Source of the DNA: Candidatus Rifleibacteriota bacterium
GTDB taxonomy: Bacteria; Muiribacteriota; Ozemobacteria; Ozemobacterales; Ozemobacteraceae
Length of the DNA stretch: 64,000 nt
Assembly (NCBI GenBank): GCA_905236675.1
Contig: CAJOND010000012.1
Coordinates: forward strand, 121,638 to 185,637
Direction of reading: 5' to 3'
The position numbers and the translations under genes were made by a program. The notes under the pieces are model-generated. The model was given only the letters and a program-made list of their open reading frames with translations, was not told where the DNA came from and did not search any database. Shown here piece after piece: positions 8,627 to 17,818 of this stretch. Position 1 is the stretch's first letter, and each line of letters begins with the position of its first letter.

Positions 8627-9349
8627 TTACTTTCTAAACGCGTGCCAAAGCCCTCGTAGAACTAGATATGGGTCATGTACAACAAACTTTTCAATTTCAG
8701 GAGCAAAAACCAAGGGCACACCACCGGTATAATATAATTTGATTCCAGGTAATTGAGCTATCATTTCTCGTGCATAACCTTCTATTTCCCAACGAACACC
8801 ATTAGCACAACCTCCCCGTAAAGCACCTTCTATTTCGGTACCAATAACAGGAGAAAAACCTTCTGGCTCGAATAAAGGCAAAGCTGCAGTATGTTCGTGC
8901 ATAGCTCTCAAACGTAATGCTATACCAGGTGTAATGCTTCCACCAAGAATTGTATGATTTGCGTCAATAACATCATAAGTTATGCATGTTCCAGCATCTA
9001 CAACAAGAAGTGGTCCAGTTGGACAAGCAGCTATAGCCCCTATATCAGCTGCTAGTCTATCTGCTCCATAACCTTCAGGAATATTATTAAGCCATTTTTT
9101 CCCAATAGGACTATCCCATGTAAGCCACTTAGATTCTAAATTAGATTTTTTTATTGCAGCTTCAAGTTCTGGCTGAGCCCCTGCAACATTGCTAACATAG
9201 ATTTCTTGAATATTATTAAATTTTTCACTTACTTTTTCAAAAGCCGAATCCCAGCTCCCTTTAAGACTTTCAAAAAACAATATTTCCCCTTTATTGTCCA
9301 TAACAGCATATTTCGCGCTAGTATTCCCGATATCTATAGCTAATATCAT
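8627..9349 (-). CDS. coaX: Type III pantothenate kinase
   Basis: 240 residues. The ASKHA phosphate-1 loop is at the start (MILAIDIGNTSAKYAVMD). GADRLAADIGA near 97-107 holds the pantothenate-binding Arg/Asp, VVDAGTCITYDVID near 116-129 is phosphate-2, and LGGSITPGIALR near 133-144 is the adenosine-side motif. It catalyses the first step of coenzyme A synthesis and, unlike type I and II enzymes, needs a monovalent cation. Its ATG overlaps the permease stop (ATGA, 4 bases), so the two are translationally coupled. The usual partner birA is not present. Confidence 0.95.
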   Translation of the reverse strand: MILAIDIGNTSAKYAVMDNKGEILFFESLKGSWDSAFEKVSEKFNNIQEIYVSNVAGAQPELEAAIKKSNLESKWLTWDSPIGKKWLNNIPEGYGADRLAADIGAIAACPTGPLLVVDAGTCITYDVIDANHTILGGSITPGIALRLRAMHEHTAALPLFEPEGFSPVIGTEIEGALRGGCANGVRWEIEGYAREMIAQLPGIKLYYTGGVPLVFAPEIEKFVVHDPYLVLRGLWHAFRK

Positions 9350-10722
9350 GATTCGTAACCTTTCTGTGCATTATCATTCCACAATGCACGGCAATAATAT
9401 ATAATTAATCCGATTAACCAAAAAGCAATAGTAAAAAAGAGTAAATCTTTTCCGCCAATAATAATAGAAGTAATATTACAACTAATTAAAACTGCAAGAA
9501 TGACTATTATAAAACTATTTCCTCCTGGTGCCTTAAAAGCGATCGGCTTGTCTTTAATTTTTTTTCTGGCAATATAAAGAGAAAACAAAGTTATAATAAT
9601 AGTAAAAAGATTAAATATAGCACCAAAGCTGACTATTTGATTTGTTATTTGAGGGAAAGATGCAACAACCATAGAAAGCAAACAGGTAAATAATGCAGCT
9701 AGTGACGGTACACCATTTTTGTTATTATGACCAAAAAATCCTGGAAGCATACTATCCTGGCTTGAAGCCTGTAAAGTTCTAGAATTAAGAGAAACACAAA
9801 CATTCATTGTTGTCATAAGGGCAATAACAGAAGCAATGCTGACTACATCTACAAGCCATGGAATATCTTCTTTTAAAGAAAAACAGGCAGCAAACAATGG
9901 AATAAAACTCATACCTTTATTTGTAAACAGATAATTTGATGTTATTAATCCAAGAGTAGCCCCTATAACAAGTAAATAAATGGTTATTACAATAGCAATC
10001 GAAATAAACATAGCCTTAGGAACCGTTTTACCTGGATTTTTTACATCTGAAACCATAAAAGCCATTGCATTAATACTACTATAACCAATTATAGCCGTTG
10101 GAATTGATGAAATAAAGCCTTTATAACCTTTTTCTCCCTGGGTAAAGAATGGGAAGTAATAATCGGCATTAAACTTATTAGAAAAAAAGCAGATAAAAAC
10201 ATAAGTAAGAATTGTTAGAATCAGAAAACCAACTATTATATTATTTAGCTTACCTGCTGTTTTAAACTTTATTACATTAAAGATCAGACAAACCAGTATT
10301 GAAGCTATAGCAAAAGGAACCTGATAATGTTCAGCCCATTTAAAAGCAACACTTAAATATATTCCAACGTAAATAGCAGCAAATGCAATAGCAATAACGT
10401 TAGTTATCATAGTTCCCCAACATGAAAGCCAGGCTAATAATCTACCTTTTTCACCTTCCAAAGCTCTTCTAGGGAAAACATACACACCTCCAGACTGGGG
10501 ATATATACAAGAAAGTTCACAAATCAGCATTCCATGAAACATCATTATGAAACCAGCGATAAACCAGGTCAACAGGGAAGCAGGACCCGCCTCAAGAATT
10601 GTCAACCCTGATAGCGAGAAAATTGCGCTTCCCACCATCCCACCAATCAAAATAAAAACACACTCTGTAAGTCCGAGTTTACCTTCTTCTGCTGTATTTG
10701 ATTTTTCTGTTTGTTCTGTCAT
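9346..10722 (-). CDS. APC-superfamily amino acid permease
   Basis: 458 residues with about 12 hydrophobic helices from residue 18 on. The first helix carries the APC glycine-rich break (LIGGMVGSAIFSLSG), followed by TWFIAGFIMMFHGMLICELS and YPQSGGVYVFPRRAL, which are characteristic of the amino acid/polyamine/organocation family. The N-terminal ~17 residues are polar and cytoplasmic. It should import or exchange an amino acid or amine across the inner membrane. The substrate cannot be told from sequence. The gene overlaps coaX by 4 bases. A link to pantothenate supply would be a guess, as this is not the PanF family. Confidence 0.88.
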   Translation of the reverse strand: MTEQTEKSNTAEEGKLGLTECVFILIGGMVGSAIFSLSGLTILEAGPASLLTWFIAGFIMMFHGMLICELSCIYPQSGGVYVFPRRALEGEKGRLLAWLSCWGTMITNVIAIAFAAIYVGIYLSVAFKWAEHYQVPFAIASILVCLIFNVIKFKTAGKLNNIIVGFLILTILTYVFICFFSNKFNADYYFPFFTQGEKGYKGFISSIPTAIIGYSSINAMAFMVSDVKNPGKTVPKAMFISIAIVITIYLLVIGATLGLITSNYLFTNKGMSFIPLFAACFSLKEDIPWLVDVVSIASVIALMTTMNVCVSLNSRTLQASSQDSMLPGFFGHNNKNGVPSLAALFTCLLSMVVASFPQITNQIVSFGAIFNLFTIIITLFSLYIARKKIKDKPIAFKAPGGNSFIIVILAVLISCNITSIIIGGKDLLFFTIAFWLIGLIIYYCRALWNDNAQKGYES

Positions 10723-10751
10723 TCAGTTACTTCTAATATTATTTTCCCTCA

Positions 10752-10991
10752 TTATTTTTTTAATAATTCTCTACAAAGTTCAAGCTGCTCAGATATTTCT
10801 TCATCAGAAGGATCAAGTTCATGAGCTGCTTCATAGTATTTAACAGCTTCATTATTTTCATTAGATAACATATAACAAGTTCCTATTAAATAAAGCACGT
10901 CTTTTTGTTTAAAATTAGTATTATCTTCTGATACAAACCTATAATAATAAATTGCTTTTTTATAGTTTTTGTTTAAATATTTGCTAGACAA
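10752..10991 (-). pseudogene. C-terminal TPR segment belonging to the upstream TPR protein (frameshifted)
   Basis: The 79-residue frame holds two further TPR units (KNYKKAIYYYRFVSE, NNEAVKYYEAAHELDPSDEE). It is in the -1 frame relative to the main gene. Reading the region with one extra base near 11009 gives a continuous helix, YYRFLRYLSSKYLNKNYKK. I take it as the end of the 582-residue TPR protein rather than a gene of its own. The TTG at its start has no ribosome binding site. Confidence 0.75.
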
Positions 10992-12679
10992 ATAGCGAAG
11001 AAATCGATATAGAATGCATCTTTGTCTCGTGTAGATATTAGAAATCCTTCATTATCAACTTCATTCGCTTCTTCTTCTTTTTTTAATTTATTTAAGCAAA
11101 TACTCAATTCTTTTAAAGTTTCTAGTCTTTGTGGAAGATGTTTCAAAGAATTTGCAAATTCATCAACTGCCTGTTCATATTTTTCTTTTTCAACAAATTC
11201 TTCACCATTACTAAAGTATTTCAATCCCTTACTTAAATCAGAACTTGCATCTAACAAAGATTTGCATCTTACAATTGAACTATCTATGTCAGATATCATT
11301 TCAACAGCGTCATCTCTAAGATAACCCTTGCATTTTTCATAACAATTTAATTCTTCTCTTATATTACCGAGAACAGAATAACAAAGAGCTAACCCCATAG
11401 TGAATTTAAATTTGTCATCTAGATCTGTTGTCTTTTCAAGACCTTTTTCATAATACGTTTTAGCCTCTTCATACTTATTCTGCAAAGCATAATAAGTAGC
11501 CATATCCTTTAAATATTTAGCAGATTTGATTATATTTTTTTCTTTTTCTGAAATTTTTAAACCAATTGATATATATTTTTTTGCTGTTTCATATTCCCCT
11601 ATATTTAATGACAACCCTATTAACCCATCTAATGCAGCATAATTATACTTTGCTTCTTCTAAATCAGAAATGGTTTCTATTGCTTCTTCATACTTCTTTA
11701 TGCTTTTATTTAAATTTCCATTGGCTAATTCTTCTTCAGCTTTTTTTAGAATAGATAAACTTTCATTAAGCTTTTTATATTCAGAATAAAGTTTAGTATT
11801 ATTCTGTTTTTGATAAGAGAAACAAAGACCATTATAAATTGATTCCAAAGCTTCATAATTATTTTTGTTTTCTTTTTTATCAATTATTATTAAAGCCTTT
11901 TTACATAAAGAAATAATTTCGTCATAATTACCAGAATCATTCAAAGAATGGTTTATTATCAACTCAGTCAAGCTAGTAATATCATCAGGTTCTTTATCTA
12001 ATATTTTTTTATATTCGTTTATAGCAGCAGCATAATTTTTTTCAGAACGATATTTAAAGCCTAATTCAAGATGCTTGATTGCATAATCGTTTTCTAAAGC
12101 TTTATTGAAGATTAATTCTCTGGATTTCTCCAGATTATTAGTTTCATAATACTCTTTATCTTGGTTTTTTATTAAATCATAAGTATTCAAAGCCGAAGAA
12201 TATCGTTCAGTTTTATAATAGCAGTAAGCTAGACTCAGGTAGTTATCATAGAAATATGGCTTATTGTGGATAGCTAACTGCAAATTCTTAATAGCCTCAT
12301 CATATTTTTCCTGCATCTTATAGGCATTACCAATATATCCGTAAAATCTGCCAATATTATCTTTACTCAATTGTTGTTGAGCTATTAGCAAGCCCTTTTT
12401 AGCATATTTCAACATTTCATCATAGCGTTCTTTTTGAGAATAGCTATAACATAGCTCACCCATAACCTGCATCTGCTTAGGATTAATTTTTAAAGCCTCT
12501 TCTAAAACCTTTATAGCTTCATCATATTTTTTGTTATCTATATAATCTACGCCTTTAAAGAATAAGTCTTTTAATTTAGGATCTTGGGAAGCCATATAGG
12601 AAAAATGTCTAGCAAACACTTCAGAATTACAAAAAGTAATCATAAAAAAAAGCAATATTATTACATAAAGATTATGCAT
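10973..12679 (-). CDS. Exported TPR-repeat protein (frameshift near the C-terminus)
   Basis: Starting at the ATG at 12679 (AGGTGA 6 bases upstream) there is a signal peptide (NLYVIILLFFMITFCNSEVFA). About a dozen tetratricopeptide repeats then run to the end, for example YDEAIKVLEEALKINPKQ, YDEAIKNLQLAIHNKPY, YAAAINEYKKILDKEPDD and YEEAKTYYEKGLEKT. Such solenoids are protein-protein scaffolds, and this one would sit in the periplasm or on the surface. The last 17 codons are out of frame with the conserved repeat, which continues in 10752-10991. The repaired protein is about 640 residues. No enzymatic domain is present and the partner is unknown. Confidence 0.8.
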   Translation of the reverse strand: MHNLYVIILLFFMITFCNSEVFARHFSYMASQDPKLKDLFFKGVDYIDNKKYDEAIKVLEEALKINPKQMQVMGELCYSYSQKERYDEMLKYAKKGLLIAQQQLSKDNIGRFYGYIGNAYKMQEKYDEAIKNLQLAIHNKPYFYDNYLSLAYCYYKTERYSSALNTYDLIKNQDKEYYETNNLEKSRELIFNKALENDYAIKHLELGFKYRSEKNYAAAINEYKKILDKEPDDITSLTELIINHSLNDSGNYDEIISLCKKALIIIDKKENKNNYEALESIYNGLCFSYQKQNNTKLYSEYKKLNESLSILKKAEEELANGNLNKSIKKYEEAIETISDLEEAKYNYAALDGLIGLSLNIGEYETAKKYISIGLKISEKEKNIIKSAKYLKDMATYYALQNKYEEAKTYYEKGLEKTTDLDDKFKFTMGLALCYSVLGNIREELNCYEKCKGYLRDDAVEMISDIDSSIVRCKSLLDASSDLSKGLKYFSNGEEFVEKEKYEQAVDEFANSLKHLPQRLETLKELSICLNKLKKEEEANEVDNEGFLISTRDKDAFYIDFFAICLANI

Positions 12680-12873
12680 TTTTTCACCTAAAAATTTTTT
12701 TTGATGTTTGATTATATTCATTTTTCCTAATTAACTCAAGTAAACTTAGTTGGGAGTTTAAATTTTTTTTTATTTTAGTGATAACTTTTCTCTATTTAAA
12801 CAGTAATATATTGCAGGATAAATATTTTTTCATTAAAATTGTACAATGTATTCTAAAATTTGGAGTTTGTTAT

Positions 12874-15471
12874 ATGAATAGGAAAATGTTATGTCGTATC
12901 GTTTCCTGCATATTGGCTTTATTTATATTAATTGAGCCATTATCTATTCGAGCATTACATGCTGAAGAGTTGCCAAAACCAAAAGTTAATGAAGAAGACT
13001 TTGGTTTAATGGATCCTGACGAAATTATGGCTCCCCATGATTATTTAGATTTTATGCTAGATATGCGTGGCCATAACAAAAAGGAACTAGAAATTAGAGC
13101 TTGGAGCGATTGGCAAGGTCTAATAAACTCCTCTTATTTACTTCTAGATGAAGGCGCAACAGATGTTTTCGGTCTATATGATGCTCTAAATACAGCAAAA
13201 ACAGTTAAAGGCACTGCATGTTCCATTGGAGGCACAATAGGAAAAGTCTGGAAATTTGCCCACATGGCAACAACTTTCCTAACAAAAATAACTAAACAAA
13301 ATCGTGCAGGAACAGCCCTCAATTGTTGGGCACGTATTAATAAAGTCACAGAAAAATGTGTAAATCTTTGTAAAAATAGCAAAACTCTAAACTTTCTAAG
13401 TTTTTGTTCAGCTCCTACTTCAAGATATATGAAAAAGGCAGAAGATGCCGCCAAAGGTATGGATCAATATTACCATTGGCTAAAAAAAGATGGTCAATCT
13501 CAGCTAACCAATGCCCAAGGTGTTGCTCGAACTATAGGTATTGGTTTTGCTGTTCTTGGAACAGCTCTTGCTGCTTGGCAATATTTTGGCAAAAATGAAG
13601 ACAGAAAAGTCGGCAGATGGTCATACAACAGAGTTAAAGACTTGGTTGCACTAGGTTTAGCCGCTGCTGGTATTGTTGCAATGTTCTGTATTCCAATAGT
13701 TGGACAAGTATTAGCTATTATTACAGCTATTTGGGGTGTCCTAACCTGGATAGGCAATACAATCGGCGAATTTAACAAAAAATGGAAAGAAGCATATAAA
13801 AATTCCTATTGGTTCTTATATCAGAATGATCCTGAATTCAAATCATTTTACGACAACCGTGACTCTCTAACAGATGATGAAAAGTCTGCTTGTTTATATC
13901 TTCTTGAACAAAAATATAAAGATTATCTAGCAACAGACACTTCAAATTTCACAGATGATGAAAAAGAAGTTGAAGAAAAGAACAAAGCTGTTTATATAGC
14001 TCTTGAAAAACAAGGTGTTTTAACTAGTTATTATAATACTAAGCGTGTTAGTTTAGAATCATACAGCAATGAACAATTAATGGATCTTTGGAAAATGAAA
14101 GCCAGTTATATGGCTTGGAAACCAACTGAAGCAGAATCAAAAGAAGAAAAAAGCTTTTTCCAAAAGGTAGGTGCTTTTTTCAATCCTAAGACTCATATTA
14201 GTTGGATTGCTGACAAAATTGGTTCTTCTGATTTTAACAAATACGTTAAAAACAATAATAATGTTGAAATGGTTTGTTTTAATCCTGACTATGTATTAAT
14301 TAAAAAGTTCCAGTTCTGGCTCACTGCTAATAAGAAGATTATTTCCAAGCCTAGTAATGAAGAAGAAGAAAATAGTAATAGCTTCTACAGAATGATAGGT
14401 CTAAGATTTGAACAGTCACCTTTTAACTATATTCCATTAGTAGGTATAGAAACTGGTGTATGGAGTAAAGAACTCTTAGAAGAAGCTTTTCTTGGTGATG
14501 CATTTATAGTTGGTCAAAAAGAAATGATAGCTATTGAAAACCAAATTGAAATGTCGGCAAATAGTATTAAAGATTCTATAAAAGAAGCAGAAAAATTTGT
14601 TAATGGAATAGAAGAAAAATTACCTACAGCAAAAAAATATAGAGAATTCCTTAAATTATTTGCAGAATCTTATGCAGATGATCCAAAGAAAGAAAACAAG
14701 AAACTATATAACTTAGCTAATAATTTAATGGATTTCACATGGAGAAATTCCTGGAAGAAAACTCCAGAAAATCTTTTAGTAGTTTGTCGTGATGAAATAG
14801 AAAAAGAATTACTTTATCAGCCTTTAACTCTAAGTCAGAATGCTGCAGAATTGATTCTTTTAACAATTAATCTAAAAGGCTATCTTGATATGGGAACCAT
14901 TATGAGTGCTTACGTTCAAGATAAAAAGGAAACCTTGGATTCATTTAACAGTATTTTTAAGAATAAATCTATTAATGAATATTTGAAGGAAGGTTCTTTC
15001 CTGAATGTTAAAGGTGGCGGATTCTTAGATTGGCTTGCAGAAATATATTCTGTTTATGATGAAACAGATAAATCTCTAAAACAAATAGAAAAACATGTTG
15101 AGAAATACAACAAACAGGCTTCAAACGGTGCTTCCAATAAAAGAGATATTCTATGGGGTATATTAGGAAGTAGATCGGTAACCACACCTCCAGAATTAGT
15201 AGAACAGATTAATGATGAACTCCAAGAATGGCAAAAAGTTATAGATGCATGGGAAGATATTTCTTCTGATACAAATGTAAAAGTAGTATTAGCCGAAAAC
15301 AAAGAATTTGCAGAAAAAGTTCTTTCTAGTTATGATGTTTCTCCATTCCCATTAGAAGCATTAGATCCAGAAGATGATTTCTCATTTAATGAAAGTGATG
15401 AAGATCCTAATGACTATGATGTTCCTCTACCATTCCTTGAAGCTTCTCAATCAATTCAAGATGAAAACTAA
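12874..15471 (+). CDS. Large exported protein of unknown function with internal hydrophobic segments
   Basis: 866 residues from the ATG at 12874 (GGAG 8 bases upstream). The frame is open further upstream, but that part lacks a ribosome site. A signal peptide or anchor (CRIVSCILALFILIEPLSI) is followed by LHAEELPKP. Residues ~225-345 contain two Ala/Gly-rich hydrophobic stretches (GIGFAVLGTALAAWQYF and LGLAAAGIVAMFCIPIVGQV with a following helix). These recall pore-forming or phage tape-measure-type helices but are not diagnostic. The remainder is helical and charged, ending in an Asp/Glu-rich tail. It is a single-gene unit closed by a terminator. I do not recognise the family. A secreted effector or structural protein is possible but unproven. 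Confidence 0.65.
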   Translation: MNRKMLCRIVSCILALFILIEPLSIRALHAEELPKPKVNEEDFGLMDPDEIMAPHDYLDFMLDMRGHNKKELEIRAWSDWQGLINSSYLLLDEGATDVFGLYDALNTAKTVKGTACSIGGTIGKVWKFAHMATTFLTKITKQNRAGTALNCWARINKVTEKCVNLCKNSKTLNFLSFCSAPTSRYMKKAEDAAKGMDQYYHWLKKDGQSQLTNAQGVARTIGIGFAVLGTALAAWQYFGKNEDRKVGRWSYNRVKDLVALGLAAAGIVAMFCIPIVGQVLAIITAIWGVLTWIGNTIGEFNKKWKEAYKNSYWFLYQNDPEFKSFYDNRDSLTDDEKSACLYLLEQKYKDYLATDTSNFTDDEKEVEEKNKAVYIALEKQGVLTSYYNTKRVSLESYSNEQLMDLWKMKASYMAWKPTEAESKEEKSFFQKVGAFFNPKTHISWIADKIGSSDFNKYVKNNNNVEMVCFNPDYVLIKKFQFWLTANKKIISKPSNEEEENSNSFYRMIGLRFEQSPFNYIPLVGIETGVWSKELLEEAFLGDAFIVGQKEMIAIENQIEMSANSIKDSIKEAEKFVNGIEEKLPTAKKYREFLKLFAESYADDPKKENKKLYNLANNLMDFTWRNSWKKTPENLLVVCRDEIEKELLYQPLTLSQNAAELILLTINLKGYLDMGTIMSAYVQDKKETLDSFNSIFKNKSINEYLKEGSFLNVKGGGFLDWLAEIYSVYDETDKSLKQIEKHVEKYNKQASNGASNKRDILWGILGSRSVTTPPELVEQINDELQEWQKVIDAWEDISSDTNVKVVLAENKEFAEKVLSSYDVSPFPLEALDPEDDFSFNESDEDPNDYDVPLPFLEASQSIQDEN

Positions 15472-15485
15472 GTAGTTTATAAGGA

Positions 15486-15525
15486 AAATACCAGAGTGTT
15501 TATTAACATTCTGGTATTTTTTTTA
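15486..15525 (+). terminator. Intrinsic terminator
   Basis: Stem AATACCAGAGTGTT / AACATTCTGGTATT with one mismatch, a short TATT loop and eight T after it, 15 bases past the stop of the large exported protein. Confidence 0.9.
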
Positions 15526-15547
15526 TTTAAAATGATTTTATAAAATA

Positions 15548-16057
15548 CTATTCTTCGTTATCTTCCTTAATCAAAGACTCTATTGCTTCTTCTATTCTAC
15601 TTCTATAGTCTGGACTATAAGTTGACTGAAGTTTTAAATAAGAATCCGGAGCATTTTTTCTAATCTCTATAATAATACGTAGAATAGTTTCTATCTCAAG
15701 TTCCCCCATAAGAGGTCCTCTTTGAAAATCTATCGCAATAGCATTATCTAATATAAAGAATCCCAAATCATAAAGAACACCCCTACCCAATTTAAATGTA
15801 GCTGCTACAAAATGAAATGGATGCGCATTTCTTTTACATACTAATTCAGCAGCATTTCCAAATTCATCTAAACCAATTTCGTTTTTAGTCTCAAAACTAT
15901 AAAATGTAGGTGTTCCTCTTAAGCGTTTAATTTTTGAACGTAAAAAATTATATCCATCAACTACTTGTTTTGATGATAAACCACAAATGCAGATTTCAGG
16001 ATAAGTTCCATCATCTATATCAAAAATATCATGAGTTGTATTCCATAGCCATCCCAT
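15548..16057 (-). CDS. Conserved-looking hypothetical protein
   Basis: 169 residues without signal peptide or membrane helix. It opens MGWLWNTTHDIFDIDDGTYP and has a possible alpha/beta core (EICICGLSSKQVVDGYNFL, VLYDLGFFILDNAIAIDFQRGP) with a helical acidic C-terminus. The pattern resembles immunity-type or cell-inhibition proteins that are small, acidic and stand alone, but I can point to no specific motif. It converges with the large exported protein. Upstream lies a 430-base gap. Confidence 0.55.
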   Translation of the reverse strand: MGWLWNTTHDIFDIDDGTYPEICICGLSSKQVVDGYNFLRSKIKRLRGTPTFYSFETKNEIGLDEFGNAAELVCKRNAHPFHFVAATFKLGRGVLYDLGFFILDNAIAIDFQRGPLMGELEIETILRIIIEIRKNAPDSYLKLQSTYSPDYRSRIEEAIESLIKEDNEE

Positions 16058-16487
16058 AATTTAGTTATCGGCATAAGATTTATTTTTATTATAGGATATA
16101 GGAAAGCCAGGTGGAGCATTGTTGTAAAAAGGCTGAAAACCATTTTGCAAGGGATTTAGTGTATAGGACGTAGTGAGGGAGGGAAACAGAAAGACGAGAA
16201 ACTGTTGTTGTTGTAATCGGTAGTTATTGTTTTTATTGTTTAATCGTAAGTTTGTAAGCTAACGAATATCTGAAATTATCTTTACTTTTCGAAGTAGCAA
16301 ATAACAATAATTATAAAAACTTGCATCAAAGCCTTTTTCGAAGAGTAAAAAGATAAGTGATTAGAGAAAAGGAGATTTTTTATGAGTTTACTACCTAGTT
16401 TATAAGATTATAAAATGATAGTTGAACAGAAAAGCTATTTTGTTGTAAATTTATATAGATAGATTTTAAAAAACAAAGGAAAAATGT
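16058..16487. other. Long intergenic region upstream of arginine deiminase
   Basis: No gene of normal size. It holds a purine-rich stretch (16140-16210) and a weak repeated CTTTTTCGAAGAGTAAAAAG palindromic segment near 16333 (with a related CTTTTCGAAG near 16287). A strongly primed eight-codon frame (16382-16405) and further AT-rich leader follow. The length and the short frame suggest a regulated leader for the downstream gene. No known riboswitch was recognised. Confidence 0.4.
16382..16405 (+). CDS. Possible leader peptide MSLLPSL upstream of arginine deiminase
   Basis: ATG preceded by AAAAGGAGA with 7-base spacing, the best ribosome site in the region, followed by only seven sense codons and TAA, 82 bases before the arginine deiminase ATG. 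It contains no Arg codon, so classical attenuation by arginine is not suggested. It could also be a frameshift-shortened gene start or chance. Confidence 0.3.
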   Translation: MSLLPSL

Positions 16488-17759
16488 ATGAATTCGCTTC
16501 CAGATAGATTTGATATATCTGTAACCTCAGAAATTGGCGAACTTGAAGGCGTTATTTTACACACTCCAGGCATTGAAATGGAAAATATGACTCCGGCAAA
16601 TGCTGAACGCGCTCTATATAGCGATGTTCTTAATTTATCCGTTGCCTCGGACGAATATAATCAATTAAAAGCTGTTTTGGAAAACGTTACTAACGTTTTT
16701 CAAGTAGGAGATTTATTAGTTGATGTTTTAGACAATGCTAGGGTAAAAAGCAATCTAGTAGAAAAAATCTGTGAAAATGAAAATGCCGAAGAAATTCACG
16801 ATGAATTACTAGAAATGCCTAAGGAAGATTTAGGCAAATGCTTAATGGAAGGTGTCTTAATGAAGAAAGACAACCTTTCTCGTTTTTTATCAAACGAACG
16901 ATACTCTTTAAAACCCTTACATAATTTCTTTTTTACAAGAGATTTAGCGGTAGCTATAAATGACTGGGTTCTTGTTTCAAGAATGGCAAATAAAGTTAGA
17001 AGCCGCGAAGCAATGATAATGGAAGCCATTTTTGATTACCACAGAATGTTTTCTGTTAAAACCTTAGATATGCAAAGCATTCAAACCGCTAATATCGAGG
17101 GTGGTGATGTTCTGGTAGCCAGAAATGATATTTTAATTATAGGTTGTGGACAAAGAACTAATCCACATGCAATAGATTTCCTAATTGACCACCTAAAAAC
17201 TTTAAAACGACCTCAATATATTTTAGTTCAACAGCTTCCCTCTGAACCAGAATCTTTTATTCATCTTGACATGGTTTTCACATTATTAGATAAAAATTAT
17301 TGTATGGTTTATGAACCTCTAATAATGCAAACAAATCAGTACAAAACCGTATTGATTAGTATAGATAATGGTAAAGTCAAAATAAATGAAGAAGCAAATC
17401 TTTTAACTGCACTTGAAAAGTTAGGAATGCCAATGCAACCAGTTTATTGTGGAGGTTCTTCAGACCTATGGGTTCAAGAAAGGGAGCAATGGCATAGTGG
17501 AGCAAACTTCTTCGCCTTAGCACCTGGAAAAATCATAGGCTATCGAAGAAACATAAATACCATTGAAGCTCTTGATCAAGCAGGCTTTGAAGTAATAGAT
17601 GCAATTGATTTATTAGACGAAGAAGGAAAAATCTGTTCTAAAATAGATCTTAAAAAACCTGGTAAGTTCGTAATAACTATTGATGGTTCGGAACTTGCTA
17701 GAGGTGGTGGAGGCTGTCGCTGTATGACAATGCCTATCAGACGTAAAATACTCGAATAA
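16488..17759 (+). CDS. arcA: Arginine deiminase
   Basis: 423 residues, close to the usual 400-420. Residues match the guanidino-modifying fold: SEIGELEGVILHTPG at the N-terminus, NFFFTRDLAVAI near 147, the substrate Asp in IEGGDVLVARND near 206, the catalytic His-x-Asp in FIHLDMVFTLLD near 262, and the nucleophile Cys in RGGGGCRCMTMP near 415. It converts L-arginine to citrulline and ammonia in the cytoplasm. The other ADI-pathway genes (ornithine carbamoyltransferase, carbamate kinase, antiporter) are not adjacent, so it may serve nitrogen supply or acid resistance, or work with unlinked genes. The terminator follows 15 bases later. Confidence 0.96.
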   Translation: MNSLPDRFDISVTSEIGELEGVILHTPGIEMENMTPANAERALYSDVLNLSVASDEYNQLKAVLENVTNVFQVGDLLVDVLDNARVKSNLVEKICENENAEEIHDELLEMPKEDLGKCLMEGVLMKKDNLSRFLSNERYSLKPLHNFFFTRDLAVAINDWVLVSRMANKVRSREAMIMEAIFDYHRMFSVKTLDMQSIQTANIEGGDVLVARNDILIIGCGQRTNPHAIDFLIDHLKTLKRPQYILVQQLPSEPESFIHLDMVFTLLDKNYCMVYEPLIMQTNQYKTVLISIDNGKVKINEEANLLTALEKLGMPMQPVYCGGSSDLWVQEREQWHSGANFFALAPGKIIGYRRNINTIEALDQAGFEVIDAIDLLDEEGKICSKIDLKKPGKFVITIDGSELARGGGGCRCMTMPIRRKILE

Positions 17760-17774
17760 ATTAATATTCGTTAT

Positions 17775-17818
17775 TAACATAGAAAAACGCTTGGCATACC
17801 AGGCGTTTTTCTATGTTA
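17775..17818 (+). terminator. Terminator after arginine deiminase
   Basis: Stem TAACATAGAAAAACGC / GCGTTTTTCTATGTTA (16 bp) around a 12-base loop. It lacks a long T run after the full stem, but TTTTT lies within the arm. The first ATG of the next gene lies on its descending arm, which argues that the next gene starts slightly downstream or is read from its own promoter. Confidence 0.65.
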
